This document shows, piece after piece, positions 42,633 through 51,714 of a stretch of DNA of 64,000 bases. The translations under genes and the position numbers were made by a program. Every line of letters begins with the position of its first letter. Position 1 is the stretch's first letter. Source of the DNA: Paenibacillus pinihumi DSM 23905 = JCM 16419 (GTDB lineage Bacteria > Bacillota > Bacilli > Paenibacillales > Paenibacillaceae); the NCBI RefSeq assembly GCF_000422505.1, contig NZ_KE383865.1, forward strand, positions 34,726-98,725. Reading direction: 5' to 3'. The notes under the pieces are model-generated. The model saw only the letters and a list, made by a program, of their open reading frames with translations, did not search any database and was not told where the DNA came from.

Positions 42633-42657
42633 CTAGCTACAAGTACAAGCCCTCAAC

Positions 42658-42697
42658 CCAAAAAACCAGCCCTCTCGTCCAAACGAAAAGGCTGGTT
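42658..42697 (-). terminator. terminator of nrdAB
   Basis: On the minus strand AAACCAGCC pairs with GGCTGGTTT and is followed by a T-run and GGG. It lies about 60 bp past the nrdB stop and almost touches the mini-array. Confidence 0.85.
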
Positions 42698-42759
42698 TCC
42701 CATTACTTTCTTTTTAAATTAATCCTGCGGCCCTATGCTGTGCTACAGCTCGCTAATCC

Positions 42760-43797
42760 TTACAAATCTCCCCAATTCATATTGGAAGACTTGCTGTAGT
42801 TCGTAACCTTCTGCTCAAAAAAATCGGTCTTCATCCCATTCATGTTGCTGAAGCTCTCAACCCATTTCATCGGGTGCTCGGTGACTTCGGGATACAAAAT
42901 GTCAAGGCCGAGCTTTTTCAGGCGTTCATTGGACAGGAACTTAATGTACTGGTCGATAATCTCATTGGTCAGCCCGGCAATTTGATTGTTCGTAATATAC
43001 TGTCCCCACGCAATCTCATGCTCGACTGCGGTGCGCATCATCTGACGCAGTTCCTCAACCAGAACCGGCGTGAACAGCTCCGGATTTTCCTTGCGAATCT
43101 CGCGGAAGATGCCCTGGAACAGAGCCAGATGCGTCAGCTCGTCACGCTGGATATATTTGATTTCCGATACGGTACCGAGCATTTTGCCCTGCCTCCCAAG
43201 CGCATAGAAGAAGCTGAAGCCGCTGTAAAAATAGATGCCCTCCAAAATATAGTTGGCCATAATCGTCTTGATCAGGTTCTGTGCCGAAGGGTCGGCAATG
43301 AAATTTTCGTACAGATCGGTGATGAACCGGTTGCGCTTCAGCAGGTTTTTATCCTCACGCCACAAATTGTAGATCTGATCGCGCACCTCTGCGGAGCAGA
43401 CGCTGTCGAGGATATAGGAGTAGCTCTGGCTGTGAACCGCCTCCTGAAACGTATGCACGGTCAGGATCAGATTAACTTCCGGCGCTGTAATATATTCGTT
43501 AATGTTCGGCAGGTTGGCCGTTTGCAGGGAGTCCAGGAAGATCAGGAAGCTGATGATTTTGTCATAGCTGTTGCGCTCGGAATGGGACAGATTTTTATAA
43601 TCTTTGGCGTCCTGCGCGAGCGGAATTTCCTCGGGAATCCAGAAGTTGTTCATCATCGTCCGGTACATCTTGGTTGCCCAGTCGTACTTTACGTTGTTGA
43701 GCTCAATCAGATTGGTCGTATTGCCGCCGATCATCCGGCGTTTGCCCCAATCCCGGTCGCCATTTTCGTTGAACAGCTTTTTGCGGCTCAGTTCCAT
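42760..43797 (-). CDS. nrdB: class Ia ribonucleotide reductase beta subunit
   Basis: A 345-residue R2 protein. It carries the diiron-tyrosyl-radical cofactor that starts deoxyribonucleotide synthesis. Metal ligands are visible in SFLIFLDSLQ (Asp), FQEAVHSQSYSYIL (Glu, His) and RDELTHLALF (Glu, His). The last residues MNWGDL form the tail that docks on the alpha subunit. GAAGGAGG precedes the ATG. It lies 19 bp behind nrdA in the same operon. Confidence 0.95.
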   Translation of the reverse strand: MELSRKKLFNENGDRDWGKRRMIGGNTTNLIELNNVKYDWATKMYRTMMNNFWIPEEIPLAQDAKDYKNLSHSERNSYDKIISFLIFLDSLQTANLPNINEYITAPEVNLILTVHTFQEAVHSQSYSYILDSVCSAEVRDQIYNLWREDKNLLKRNRFITDLYENFIADPSAQNLIKTIMANYILEGIYFYSGFSFFYALGRQGKMLGTVSEIKYIQRDELTHLALFQGIFREIRKENPELFTPVLVEELRQMMRTAVEHEIAWGQYITNNQIAGLTNEIIDQYIKFLSNERLKKLGLDILYPEVTEHPMKWVESFSNMNGMKTDFFEQKVTNYSKSSNMNWGDL

Positions 43798-43816
43798 CCG
43801 TTATTCCTCCTTCTAT

Positions 43817-46042
43817 TTAAGAGCTGCAACTAACACAATCCTCAACCTCAAGGCTCTGGTTGCGGCAGTAATAGACCGTCTTCAGTCCGTTCTTCCAGGC
43901 TTCCATGTACAGTTCCAGAAAGTCCTTGGCGGTATAATCCGGCGTAATATATAAATTAAAAGACTGAGACTGGTCAATATGGCGCTGGCGGCGTCCCGCG
44001 GCCTTGATGCTCCAGTGCTGATCAATATGATGCGCCTCTTTATAAAACCAGAACGTATCCTCATTCAGATCAGGGGCAGTCTGCGGAATGACGGCATTTT
44101 TCTTCTCCTCAATGAAGAATTTGTCGAAAATCGGGTCAATCCCGGCCGTTGAACCGGCGATCAGCGAAGTGGAGGCCGTCGGCGCAATGGCAAACATCCA
44201 CGCATTGCGGACACCATGACCGGCAACGTCTTCTCTCAGCTTCTTCCATTGCGGACTGTCATAACCGCGCTGCTCGAAATACGCGCCACTCTGCCATTCG
44301 CTGCCCTCAAACGCAGGATAGGCGCCTTTCTCACGGGCAATCTCCATCGATGCCCGGATTGCACAATAATTGATCCACTCGTACAGTTTATCAGCTTGCT
44401 CCAGATGCTCATCGCTTTCCCAGTTGATCCGGTTCAGTGCCAGCCATTGATGATAACCGCTTGTTCCAAGACCGACAGCCCGGTATTTCCGGTTCGTTAT
44501 TTCCGCCTGGGGAATGGGATATTGATTCAAATCAATGACATTGTCCATCATCCGCATCTGGCAAGCGACAACCTCGGCAATCTCTTCCTTCGTGCGCGTG
44601 CGCCCCAGGTTCAGGGAGGAGAGGTTGCACACAACATAGTCGCCGCTTTTTACCTGTGTCGTTATGATGCCATCCTCATGTGTCGTTGACACATATTCCG
44701 TAGCGCTCATATTTTGGCAAATCTCTGTACACAGGTTCGAGCAGTATATGATCCCTTTATGCTTGTTCGGATTCGCCCGGTTCACGGTATCTCTGTAGAA
44801 TACAAACGGTGTCCCGGTCTCAAAAGCGCTGGCAAGTATCCGTTTCATAATCTCAATCGCCGGAATTTCTTCCTTGGACAACTCCGCATGATTCACGCAT
44901 TCCTCATAACGGCGCTCCCATTCCTCGCCCCAGGCGTCCTCCAGCGACCAGCCCATCAGCGTGCGCACCTCATGCGGATCGAACAGGTACCATGAATCCC
45001 GCTCCTCCACCTTGCGCATGAACAGGTCCGGGATGCAGACACCGGGGAAAATATCATGGGCCTTCATGCGGTCGTCCCCATTGTTCGTTTTGAGGTTCAG
45101 GAAATCCAAGATATCCTTGTGCCAAACGTCCAGATAGATCGCGACAGCTCCCGAACGCACACCAAGCTGGTCGACGGCAACAGCTGTATTATTATAGTTT
45201 TTGATCCATGGCACGACTCCGCCTGCTACACCCTTATACCCCCGGATGTCAGAGCCGCGGCTGCGTACCTTGCCGGCATAGATGCCCATGCCGCCGCCGA
45301 ATTTGGACACTTGGGCGAAACTCGCGTCGACATTGTAAATGCCCCACAAATTATCCGGGACCGTATCAATAAAACAGCTTGAGAGCTGATGAAACGGCTT
45401 GCGCGCGTTCGCCAGTGTCGGGGTGGCAACGGTCATCTGGAGACGGCTGAGCACATCGTAAAATTTGCGCGCCCAGTCCAGCTTGTCTTGCTCCTTCATC
45501 GCGAGGTGCATCGCCACACCCATGAACAGCTCTTGCGGCAGCTCCAGAATTTCACCGTCGAAGCCCTTGATCAGATAACGGTCGCTCAGCGTTTTCAGGC
45601 CAATATAATTAAAGAGGTAATCACGTTCAGGCACGAGATAGCTGCCGAGCTCACGGATTTCCTCTTTGGTGTAATGGTCCAGAATATAACGGCCGTAAAA
45701 GCCCTTGTCTGTTAAATAAGTGATCAGGGAGTAAAAGTCGCCATAGCCAAAATAACCGTATGTGCGGTTAATCTGCGCTTCCTTGTACAAATCATAGACG
45801 AGCAGCTTGGCAGCAACATACTGCCAGTCCGGCTGCTCCGCACTGGTTTTTTCAACGGCAACCTGAATGAGTGTGCGCTGAATTTCCTTGGTCGAAATGT
45901 TGTTGCGGAAGTAAGGCAGCAGTGCGGTCTCCAGCTCCAATGGATCACAGCCGTCAAACCCTTCACAGGCAAAATCGATGACCTTTTTCAGCTTGGAAAA
46001 AATAAGTTCTTCCTTCTGTCCGTTGCGTTTTATGATGTCCAA
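43817..46042 (-). CDS. nrdA: class Ia ribonucleotide reductase alpha subunit
   Basis: A 741-residue R1 protein that reduces ribonucleoside diphosphates. An N-terminal ATP-cone-like region (IIKRNGQKEELIFSKLKK) suggests overall activity control by ATP/dATP. The active-site region includes QLSSCFIDT and CNLSSLNLG, and the C-terminus ends in the redox pair CVSCSS. The TTG start is supported by GGGAGTGA. Two NrdR-like boxes lie just upstream. Confidence 0.95.
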   Translation of the reverse strand: MDIIKRNGQKEELIFSKLKKVIDFACEGFDGCDPLELETALLPYFRNNISTKEIQRTLIQVAVEKTSAEQPDWQYVAAKLLVYDLYKEAQINRTYGYFGYGDFYSLITYLTDKGFYGRYILDHYTKEEIRELGSYLVPERDYLFNYIGLKTLSDRYLIKGFDGEILELPQELFMGVAMHLAMKEQDKLDWARKFYDVLSRLQMTVATPTLANARKPFHQLSSCFIDTVPDNLWGIYNVDASFAQVSKFGGGMGIYAGKVRSRGSDIRGYKGVAGGVVPWIKNYNNTAVAVDQLGVRSGAVAIYLDVWHKDILDFLNLKTNNGDDRMKAHDIFPGVCIPDLFMRKVEERDSWYLFDPHEVRTLMGWSLEDAWGEEWERRYEECVNHAELSKEEIPAIEIMKRILASAFETGTPFVFYRDTVNRANPNKHKGIIYCSNLCTEICQNMSATEYVSTTHEDGIITTQVKSGDYVVCNLSSLNLGRTRTKEEIAEVVACQMRMMDNVIDLNQYPIPQAEITNRKYRAVGLGTSGYHQWLALNRINWESDEHLEQADKLYEWINYCAIRASMEIAREKGAYPAFEGSEWQSGAYFEQRGYDSPQWKKLREDVAGHGVRNAWMFAIAPTASTSLIAGSTAGIDPIFDKFFIEEKKNAVIPQTAPDLNEDTFWFYKEAHHIDQHWSIKAAGRRQRHIDQSQSFNLYITPDYTAKDFLELYMEAWKNGLKTVYYCRNQSLEVEDCVSCSS

Positions 46043-46078
46043 GGCGGTTCACTCCCTGTCGCTATAAAATTGTCACGA

Positions 46079-46125
46079 ACACAATATATAGATTATCACT
46101 TTAAAATTACTACAATATATGGTAT
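46079..46125 (-). promoter_or_regulatory. two NrdR-like boxes upstream of nrdA
   Basis: ACACAATATATAGATT (46079-46094) and ACTACAATATATGGTA (46110-46125) share the ACAATATAT core, 31 bp apart or about three helical turns. This is the usual spacing of paired NrdR sites in ribonucleotide reductase promoters. Confidence 0.75.
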
Positions 46126-46127
46126 TT

Positions 46128-46474
46128 GTCAAGAAAGACTCCTCGCGATCAATGAACAAAATATGGTAAAATTCTTTTGACGTATTTGTGACGCAGGATG
46201 CGCAAAGAAAAATAATAAGTATACTATAGGCTATATAGGCTGAACAAAATAAACGAAAGCAGGATGACTAGAATTTGAAAGAATTCTGGAGAACTGAGAG
46301 TTAGAAACGAGAGCCCGAGAATCGGACGCGCGAAATGCCCATGAATGGCCGGGGCCATATTTTAATCTGCCCTCCTTTCTGATAGACTTACGGAAAGGTT
46401 GGATTTTTACCATTGAAATTTTTACCAGTGGGCGCGGACAAGAGAACAAGGAAAGAGAAGGTGTTGATAGAAGT
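46128..46474. other. intergenic region between nrdA and ycnJ
   Basis: Divergent promoter region with no supported gene. A minus-strand frame here has no ribosome-binding site or family pattern. Confidence 0.5.
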
Positions 46475-48148
46475 ATGTGGAATAATCGTATCGCTGGATA
46501 TCGCATGACATTATGGAGGGGGATCGCGCCGTTCATATTGGTACTGATAATGCTGGCATCCTGGGCTTATGCTCCAATGCAGGCACATGCTCATGCTGTC
46601 GCCGAGTTGATGGTGCCGGAACCGAACACGCAAATGAATGAGAGCCCTCCAAAGGTTGAAATTCATTTTAATGAACAGATTGAAACCGGAATCGGAGGGA
46701 TTCAGGTACTGGATTCCACCTCTAAGCCGGTGACGGAGGAGAAGCATACGATCTCGGAGGATCGCAAAGGGATTTCACTCAACTTGCCGAAGCTTGGTGA
46801 AGGCGTGTATACGGTGTCCTACTCGGTCGTATCCGCGGACGGCCATCCGGTGTCCGGCTCATATATCTTCGTCGTAGGAAATCCGCCTAATGCCAGAGAC
46901 GCCTCTGCATTTGACCTGCATAAGCAGCTCGGCCATTCCGGTCATGGCGCTTCGACGGAAGTAACCGTAAGCGAGCTCCTGCTCTATCTCAGCAGAGGGC
47001 TGTATTACGCCGCGCTGCTGCTCAGCACGGGCCTGATGCTGTGGTATGGCATGTTGAAAGACAAGACCGAAGTACAGCGCAGACAGTTCAGCAAATGGGG
47101 ATTGTGGACGATTCGCGGCATGCTGGTGATCAGCCTGTTCTACGTCTTTATCCATGCCCGTGAGCTGATGGAAGGGCAGCCGACATCGGATTGGGGCAAG
47201 CTGTTCACCAAAACTGAGGTCGGCATATCCTGGCTGATTCTGATTGCGCTGGCGCTTCTCGGGTTCCTGGTGCTGAAATCCGGCTCAGGAATAATCAAAA
47301 TGCTGTGGGCTGCTGCACTGCTCATACTGGAGGGCTTCAATGGCCATGCCGCAGCGTATGAGCCGAAATGGTATTCGCTGCTTCTGGATATTGTCCACTT
47401 GGCTGGAGCAGCAATCTGGGCAGGCGGTCTGGCATTCCTGCTCGTGCTGTGGCTGGAGGAGCGGAAGGATGCCGGACGATTCGCAGTTGCATTCTCACGG
47501 GCAGCCTGGATCAGCATCGTCGTGCTGACGATTACGGGATTGCTAAGCACGTTCCTGTTCCTGCCGAATCTCTCCTACTTGTTCTATACGTCATGGGGAA
47601 TTCTGCTTGTCATCAAAACGGTTCTTGTACTGTTCGTCATCGTGACGGGCGCGCTCCTGCGTTTGAGAGTACGGCGCGGCGACCTGCCTTCCGGAAGTCT
47701 GCTCAAGGTGGATGTGAGCCTGATGGCGGCAATTATAATTGTGGTCGGTATCTTTACGTATATCAGTCCGCTTCCTGCAAATACTCCGTTTTCCAAGCAT
47801 TTGATGGGGACGGATAAGCATCTAACACTTCGTATTACGCCGAACGTACCGGGCGAGAACCAATTCATCGTCAAGGTGTGGCTGCCGGAGAAAGACGGAA
47901 AGCCAAACGAGCCGAAGCGGGTCAAACTGCTGCTTCGTTCGCTGGATAAGCCGGATCTTGGAGCTATTGAAGTGCCGGTCGAGCAGTACAAGGATGAGGA
48001 GATCGACACCTTCCCGGACTTTACGAAGGCTACGTATCAGACGAAGGGGCCATTCATCCCGTTCCCTGGAAAATGGAAGGCAGAGATTCGCATCCTGACG
48101 CAAGAGGATGACGAAATTGTGCATTCGGAAGAATTCCGGAATTATTAA
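46475..48148 (+). CDS. ycnJ: YcnJ-like copper import protein (CopC-CopD fusion)
   Basis: A 557-residue protein. A signal peptide (to about residue 38) exposes a CopC domain that starts HAHAVAELMVPEPN, with the N-terminal His as copper ligand and later SVVSADGHPVSGSY. A CopD-type membrane domain of about eight helices follows (residues 160-425), then a C-terminal YtkA-like extracellular domain. This is the YcnJ layout linked to copper uptake in Bacillus. ATG 46475 follows GAAGGTG. A two-component system and ycnI follow on the same strand. Confidence 0.88.
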   Translation: MWNNRIAGYRMTLWRGIAPFILVLIMLASWAYAPMQAHAHAVAELMVPEPNTQMNESPPKVEIHFNEQIETGIGGIQVLDSTSKPVTEEKHTISEDRKGISLNLPKLGEGVYTVSYSVVSADGHPVSGSYIFVVGNPPNARDASAFDLHKQLGHSGHGASTEVTVSELLLYLSRGLYYAALLLSTGLMLWYGMLKDKTEVQRRQFSKWGLWTIRGMLVISLFYVFIHARELMEGQPTSDWGKLFTKTEVGISWLILIALALLGFLVLKSGSGIIKMLWAAALLILEGFNGHAAAYEPKWYSLLLDIVHLAGAAIWAGGLAFLLVLWLEERKDAGRFAVAFSRAAWISIVVLTITGLLSTFLFLPNLSYLFYTSWGILLVIKTVLVLFVIVTGALLRLRVRRGDLPSGSLLKVDVSLMAAIIIVVGIFTYISPLPANTPFSKHLMGTDKHLTLRITPNVPGENQFIVKVWLPEKDGKPNEPKRVKLLLRSLDKPDLGAIEVPVEQYKDEEIDTFPDFTKATYQTKGPFIPFPGKWKAEIRILTQEDDEIVHSEEFRNY

Positions 48149-48171
48149 ACAAAAACAAGGGGGGAGCGGCA

Positions 48172-49056
48172 TTGACATATAAGCAGCTCAAGTGGTTGAT
48201 ATTGTCAATCCCTACGTTGACCATCGGTTTGTGGGAGTATTTGCGGCATACGCTGCTGCTCCCCTATATGTCCATGGAGCTCGGCAATTTGCTGGCTCCT
48301 TTTATTGTGTTCTTTGTTACCATTACGCTGCTTCGCAAGCTGTTTGCCGTGTTGGAGCACGCGCAAGATTCGCTGCGCAGGGAGCAATCGCTTAAAGCAG
48401 CGCTGGAACAGCGGCAGCAGTTGGCCCGCGAGCTGCACGACGGTATCTCCCAGTCACTGTTTCTGTTGTCAGTCAAGCTGGATAAGCTTGACCGGGTGCA
48501 GAGCAGTGTTGAGGGAAAGCAGCAGACGGAGCAAATTCGCGAGACAGTGCGGCATGTCTACGACAATGTCAGGCAGTCAATCGCTGCGCTTCACAATAGC
48601 CCCGTTGTCACCGACAAACCATGGATGCAGTCCATGCACAAGCTGCTCGATGAAATCCGCGAGGACAGCGGACTGGAGCTGACGCTTGACTGGCAGCTTG
48701 CCGATGCCTGGCTGTCGCCAAAACAGAAGGTGGAACTGCTCGCGATCTTGCGGGAGGCGCTTATTAATGTCCAAAAGCATGCCCGGGCCACCGCGGCTGT
48801 AATCAAATGCTATCCGTATACGGAGGACGGCAACGGCTTCATCTGTACGGTCACGGATAACGGCATCGGGGCAGGGGTGGAGGAATTGAAGCGCAAGGGC
48901 TGTTACGGCATCAGGTCGATGGAGAGCCGGGCTTCGGCAATGGGCTGGCAGTTTGAGGTCGGGAGTCCCGACGGGGAACATATGCTGCTGAGCTCAATTG
49001 CGGACTCGTCAGGCCGGGGAACGCAAGTGACAATAACAAGCGAAGGGAGCGGATGA
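48172..49056 (+). CDS. NarL-class sensor histidine kinase
   Basis: A 294-residue kinase. Two N-terminal hydrophobic helices (residues 8-26 and 38-58) join by only a short loop, so there is no extracellular sensor domain. The HisKA_3 phosphoacceptor is in ARELHDGISQSLF, and the ATPase domain shows REALINVQKHA, DNGIGAG and GCYGIRSMESRA. TTG start with GGGGGAG ahead. It lies between ycnJ and the response regulator and probably senses copper-related membrane stress or partners with YcnJ; that link is inference. Confidence 0.9.
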   Translation: MTYKQLKWLILSIPTLTIGLWEYLRHTLLLPYMSMELGNLLAPFIVFFVTITLLRKLFAVLEHAQDSLRREQSLKAALEQRQQLARELHDGISQSLFLLSVKLDKLDRVQSSVEGKQQTEQIRETVRHVYDNVRQSIAALHNSPVVTDKPWMQSMHKLLDEIREDSGLELTLDWQLADAWLSPKQKVELLAILREALINVQKHARATAAVIKCYPYTEDGNGFICTVTDNGIGAGVEELKRKGCYGIRSMESRASAMGWQFEVGSPDGEHMLLSSIADSSGRGTQVTITSEGSG

Positions 49057-49060
49057 AAGG

Positions 49061-49801
49061 ATGACGGATCAGGTACGTGCTATCCGGGTTCTGATTGTGG
49101 ATGACCACCCGCACGGGCGTGAAGGAATGCGCACCGTGCTTGAGACGGACCCGGCCTTCGAGATTGCTGCGGAAGCGGTGAACGGCGAGGAAGCGGTCCG
49201 GCTGGCAGCCGAACTGGAGCCGGATTTGATTTTAATGGATATTAATATGCCGCAAATGGGCGGGCTGGAGGCTACGCAGCGGATCAAGGCCGCTCAGCCC
49301 TATGTCAAAATTGTCATGGTCACGGTGTCCGATGACATTACAGATCTGTTCGAGGCCATCAAGCGCGGGGCGCAAGGCTACTTGCTCAAAAATTTGCGGC
49401 CCTCCTCCTGGCATGAGTATTTGCGGGCGATTGCGGTGGATGAGGCTCCCATGTCCAAGGAGCTGGCCTTTCGGATTTTGCAGGAATTCTCCCGTGCCCA
49501 GTCCAGCACACCCGAACCCGACCGGGAGCAGGGACAACAATCACCGGCATCAGCAGGATCACGCCGCAGATCAGGAAGCGGCGCTCCTGTCTCTCCGCTC
49601 ACGCCGCGGGAAACGGAAATTCTGGAGCGTGTCGCCAAGGGAGAATCCAATCGTGAGATTGCTGCACTATTCCATCTGTCTGAACACACGGTCAAAAATC
49701 ATTTGAAAAATATTTTGCAAAAGCTGCATCTGGACAATCGCGTGCAGCTTGCCCGTTATGCGATGGAGCAGGGCATAGCAAAAGGCCGTTTTCCCGGCTG
49801 A
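49061..49801 (+). CDS. NarL/LuxR-family response regulator
   Basis: A 246-residue regulator. The receiver domain (residues 8-125) has the acidic pair VDDH, the phosphoacceptor Asp in LILMDINMPQMGG and the conserved Lys in GYLLKN. A Pro/Ser/Gln-rich linker of about 40 residues is unusually long. The LuxR-type helix-turn-helix follows: LTPRETEILERVAKGESNRE and SEHTVKNHLKNILQKL. It begins 4 bp after the kinase gene. It likely controls the ycnJ-ycnI region in place of the YcnK repressor of Bacillus subtilis. Confidence 0.92.
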   Translation: MTDQVRAIRVLIVDDHPHGREGMRTVLETDPAFEIAAEAVNGEEAVRLAAELEPDLILMDINMPQMGGLEATQRIKAAQPYVKIVMVTVSDDITDLFEAIKRGAQGYLLKNLRPSSWHEYLRAIAVDEAPMSKELAFRILQEFSRAQSSTPEPDREQGQQSPASAGSRRRSGSGAPVSPLTPRETEILERVAKGESNREIAALFHLSEHTVKNHLKNILQKLHLDNRVQLARYAMEQGIAKGRFPG

Positions 49802-49924
49802 GCAGGAAGCGGAGTTTCACAGTTTGTTCACGGGCATATAGCCCTTTCGAGTCATGTATTGTGATCCGGAGATGATTATACTTGGCTACAGATACTATAC
49901 CGAAATTGGAAGTGGGGATCTTTC

Positions 49925-50584
49925 ATGAAAAAATTATTGAGCGCAGCTCTCGTCTCTATGGCGATGTTTTTGTTTGCGGGAATTGCAAGTGCGCATGTCA
50001 CCGTTCGGCCGGCGGAAGTGGGGCAGGGGTCTTATGAGATTTTTTCTGTCCGTGTTCCAAGTGAGACAAGCGGAACAACAACCAATGCGATTGAAGTACG
50101 GGTACCGGACGGCGTTGAGGTGCTGCGTATTGAGCCGAAGCCAGGCTGGACTTATGAGCTGACCAAGGGCGACGGAGACAAAATTACGGCCATCAAATGG
50201 ACTGCTGAAGGCAAAGGACTTGAAGTAACCGAGTTTACCGAATTCCGTTTCCAGGGAAAAGTTGGCGCGGATGCAACAGAGCTTAACTGGAAGGCTTACC
50301 AAACCTATGCGGATGGCAGCAAGGTAGACTGGGTTGAAGCTGCTGACGGCCAATACCCTGCATCTGTCACTGTCGTAACTGCCGGAACAGGCGGCAGTGA
50401 TCACGGGCACGGCGCAAGCGCCGGAACAACAACACCAGATCAGCCTGCCGATCAGGCAAGCGGCCAGTCAGATACTGTAGCGGCAGGCTCCAACAGCGTG
50501 GACCGCGGACTGGCAATCGCAGCATTGGCACTTGGTGTCATTGCAGTTATTATTGCACTTGTACGCAAGCCGCGCAAAGCTTAA
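49925..50584 (+). CDS. ycnI: YcnI-like copper-binding protein
   Basis: A 219-residue DUF1775 protein. The signal peptide ends at Ala23, so the mature chain begins with His24 in HVTVRPAE, the monohistidine copper site of YcnI. A conserved Trp is in LNWKAYQTYADG. A His/Gly/Ser linker (DHGHGAS) and a C-terminal membrane helix (AIAALALGVIAVIIALV) with a basic tail anchor it outside the membrane. It is 120 bp behind the response regulator and likely hands copper to YcnJ. Confidence 0.88.
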   Translation: MKKLLSAALVSMAMFLFAGIASAHVTVRPAEVGQGSYEIFSVRVPSETSGTTTNAIEVRVPDGVEVLRIEPKPGWTYELTKGDGDKITAIKWTAEGKGLEVTEFTEFRFQGKVGADATELNWKAYQTYADGSKVDWVEAADGQYPASVTVVTAGTGGSDHGHGASAGTTTPDQPADQASGQSDTVAAGSNSVDRGLAIAALALGVIAVIIALVRKPRKA

Positions 50585-50654
50585 GCTGCAGGCTGCAATC
50601 AAGGCTGTAGTCAAGGCTAAACAGACTATATATTAATGAAGCAAAAAATCAGAG

Positions 50655-50692
50655 ACTGCTCTTTACGCTTATGCGTAAGGAGCAGTTTTTTG
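50655..50692 (+). terminator. terminator of the ycn cluster
   Basis: ACTGCTCTTTACGC pairs with GCGTAAGGAGCAGT across a TTAT loop and is followed by TTTTTT. A-rich DNA on the left may let it stop the minus-strand araC-type gene too. Confidence 0.88.
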
Positions 50693-50724
50693 ATGTGCTT
50701 ATTCATTTTTTTCATTTCTCAGAT

Positions 50725-51570
50725 TTACTGCTCAAAATAAATGTCCTTGCGCACCCCGCCTTGCTCCTTCTGCCGCCAGCCTCCCGGGCTGATACCCGCC
50801 AATTCCTTGAATACACGGTTAAAATGATAGATGGTCTTGAAGCCTGTCCGCTCTGCAATTTCCTTCAGGCTCAGGCCGGAGTCGGCCAGCAGCGTCCGGG
50901 CTTTGGCAATTCGAAGCCGCCGCAAATACTGGGAGAACGTGCAGTCGTAGCTGCTGCGGAATACCCGGCTGAGATAGCTGCGGTCATAACCGAGCTGCGC
51001 CGCGATCGCTTGCAAGGTGATCTCCTCGCCATATTGGGCTTGAATCAGGTGTTCGACTTGCCGGGCCGCTTCCTGTGGCTCATAGTTCAAGCCTGCCGGT
51101 ACGGGGAGGTGAGCTGTCTGCTGCTGCTTCAGCTCTGTCCGGGAGCGTACAAGAAGGTAGAGAAGCTGGAGCAGGGAAAGGGCAGCAAGGGTACTGAAAT
51201 GAGGGCGCTTGTCCGCCCCTTCTTGGCGGATAGCCTCCAGCATTGAGCGAACGTGCTGACCGTCATCCAGATGCGGGCCGGGGATTTCAGCGACGAGAGA
51301 TGCAAGCTCCGGGCTTATAATTTGAAATTTTAAATCGAGCGTCTTGTTTACGGCAGCACGTTGCGTTGTGAAGCCATGCCGGACATTCGGCTTGATGAAG
51401 AAAAAGCCGCCCGGAGCAATCGGGAACCCTTGCCCGTCCAGTGTAAACTGCCCGTTCCCGTCAATAAAATAGATAATCTGGTAGAAGCTGTGCTCGTGTA
51501 TGCGGAGGCTGCCGCCTTGCTGATATTGATAACGGGCCGTCCACTGAATATCAATGCCGTATTCTTTCAT
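50725..51570 (-). CDS. AraC-family transcriptional regulator
   Basis: A 281-residue regulator. An N-terminal cupin sensor (HEHSFYQIIYFIDGNGQF, then APGGFFFIKPNVRHGF) is followed by two helix-turn-helix segments (ITLQAIAAQLGYDRSYLSRVF and LKEIAERTGFKTIYHFNRVFK, read from residues about 185-265). Start 51570 follows AGGAGG; a longer in-frame ATG at 51606 lacks a site. It is divergent from the beta-propeller gene 145 bp away and probably controls it in response to a sugar-like ligand. Confidence 0.9.
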   Translation of the reverse strand: MKEYGIDIQWTARYQYQQGGSLRIHEHSFYQIIYFIDGNGQFTLDGQGFPIAPGGFFFIKPNVRHGFTTQRAAVNKTLDLKFQIISPELASLVAEIPGPHLDDGQHVRSMLEAIRQEGADKRPHFSTLAALSLLQLLYLLVRSRTELKQQQTAHLPVPAGLNYEPQEAARQVEHLIQAQYGEEITLQAIAAQLGYDRSYLSRVFRSSYDCTFSQYLRRLRIAKARTLLADSGLSLKEIAERTGFKTIYHFNRVFKELAGISPGGWRQKEQGGVRKDIYFEQ

Positions 51571-51714
51571 GCGTGCCTCCTGTAATCGATCATGTGCAAG
51601 CGGCAAAAGTCACTTGCAGACAAAAGCATCCTATGTTCGGATAACACATGCTGCCGGGTCCAAATTTACAATAAGAAAATAAGGATATCAGGGATAAGAA
51701 AAGGAGCGATTCTG

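Noticed and set aside
42874-43833. 319-residue plus-strand frame opposite nrdB
   Set aside because: A shadow of nrdB without start signals.
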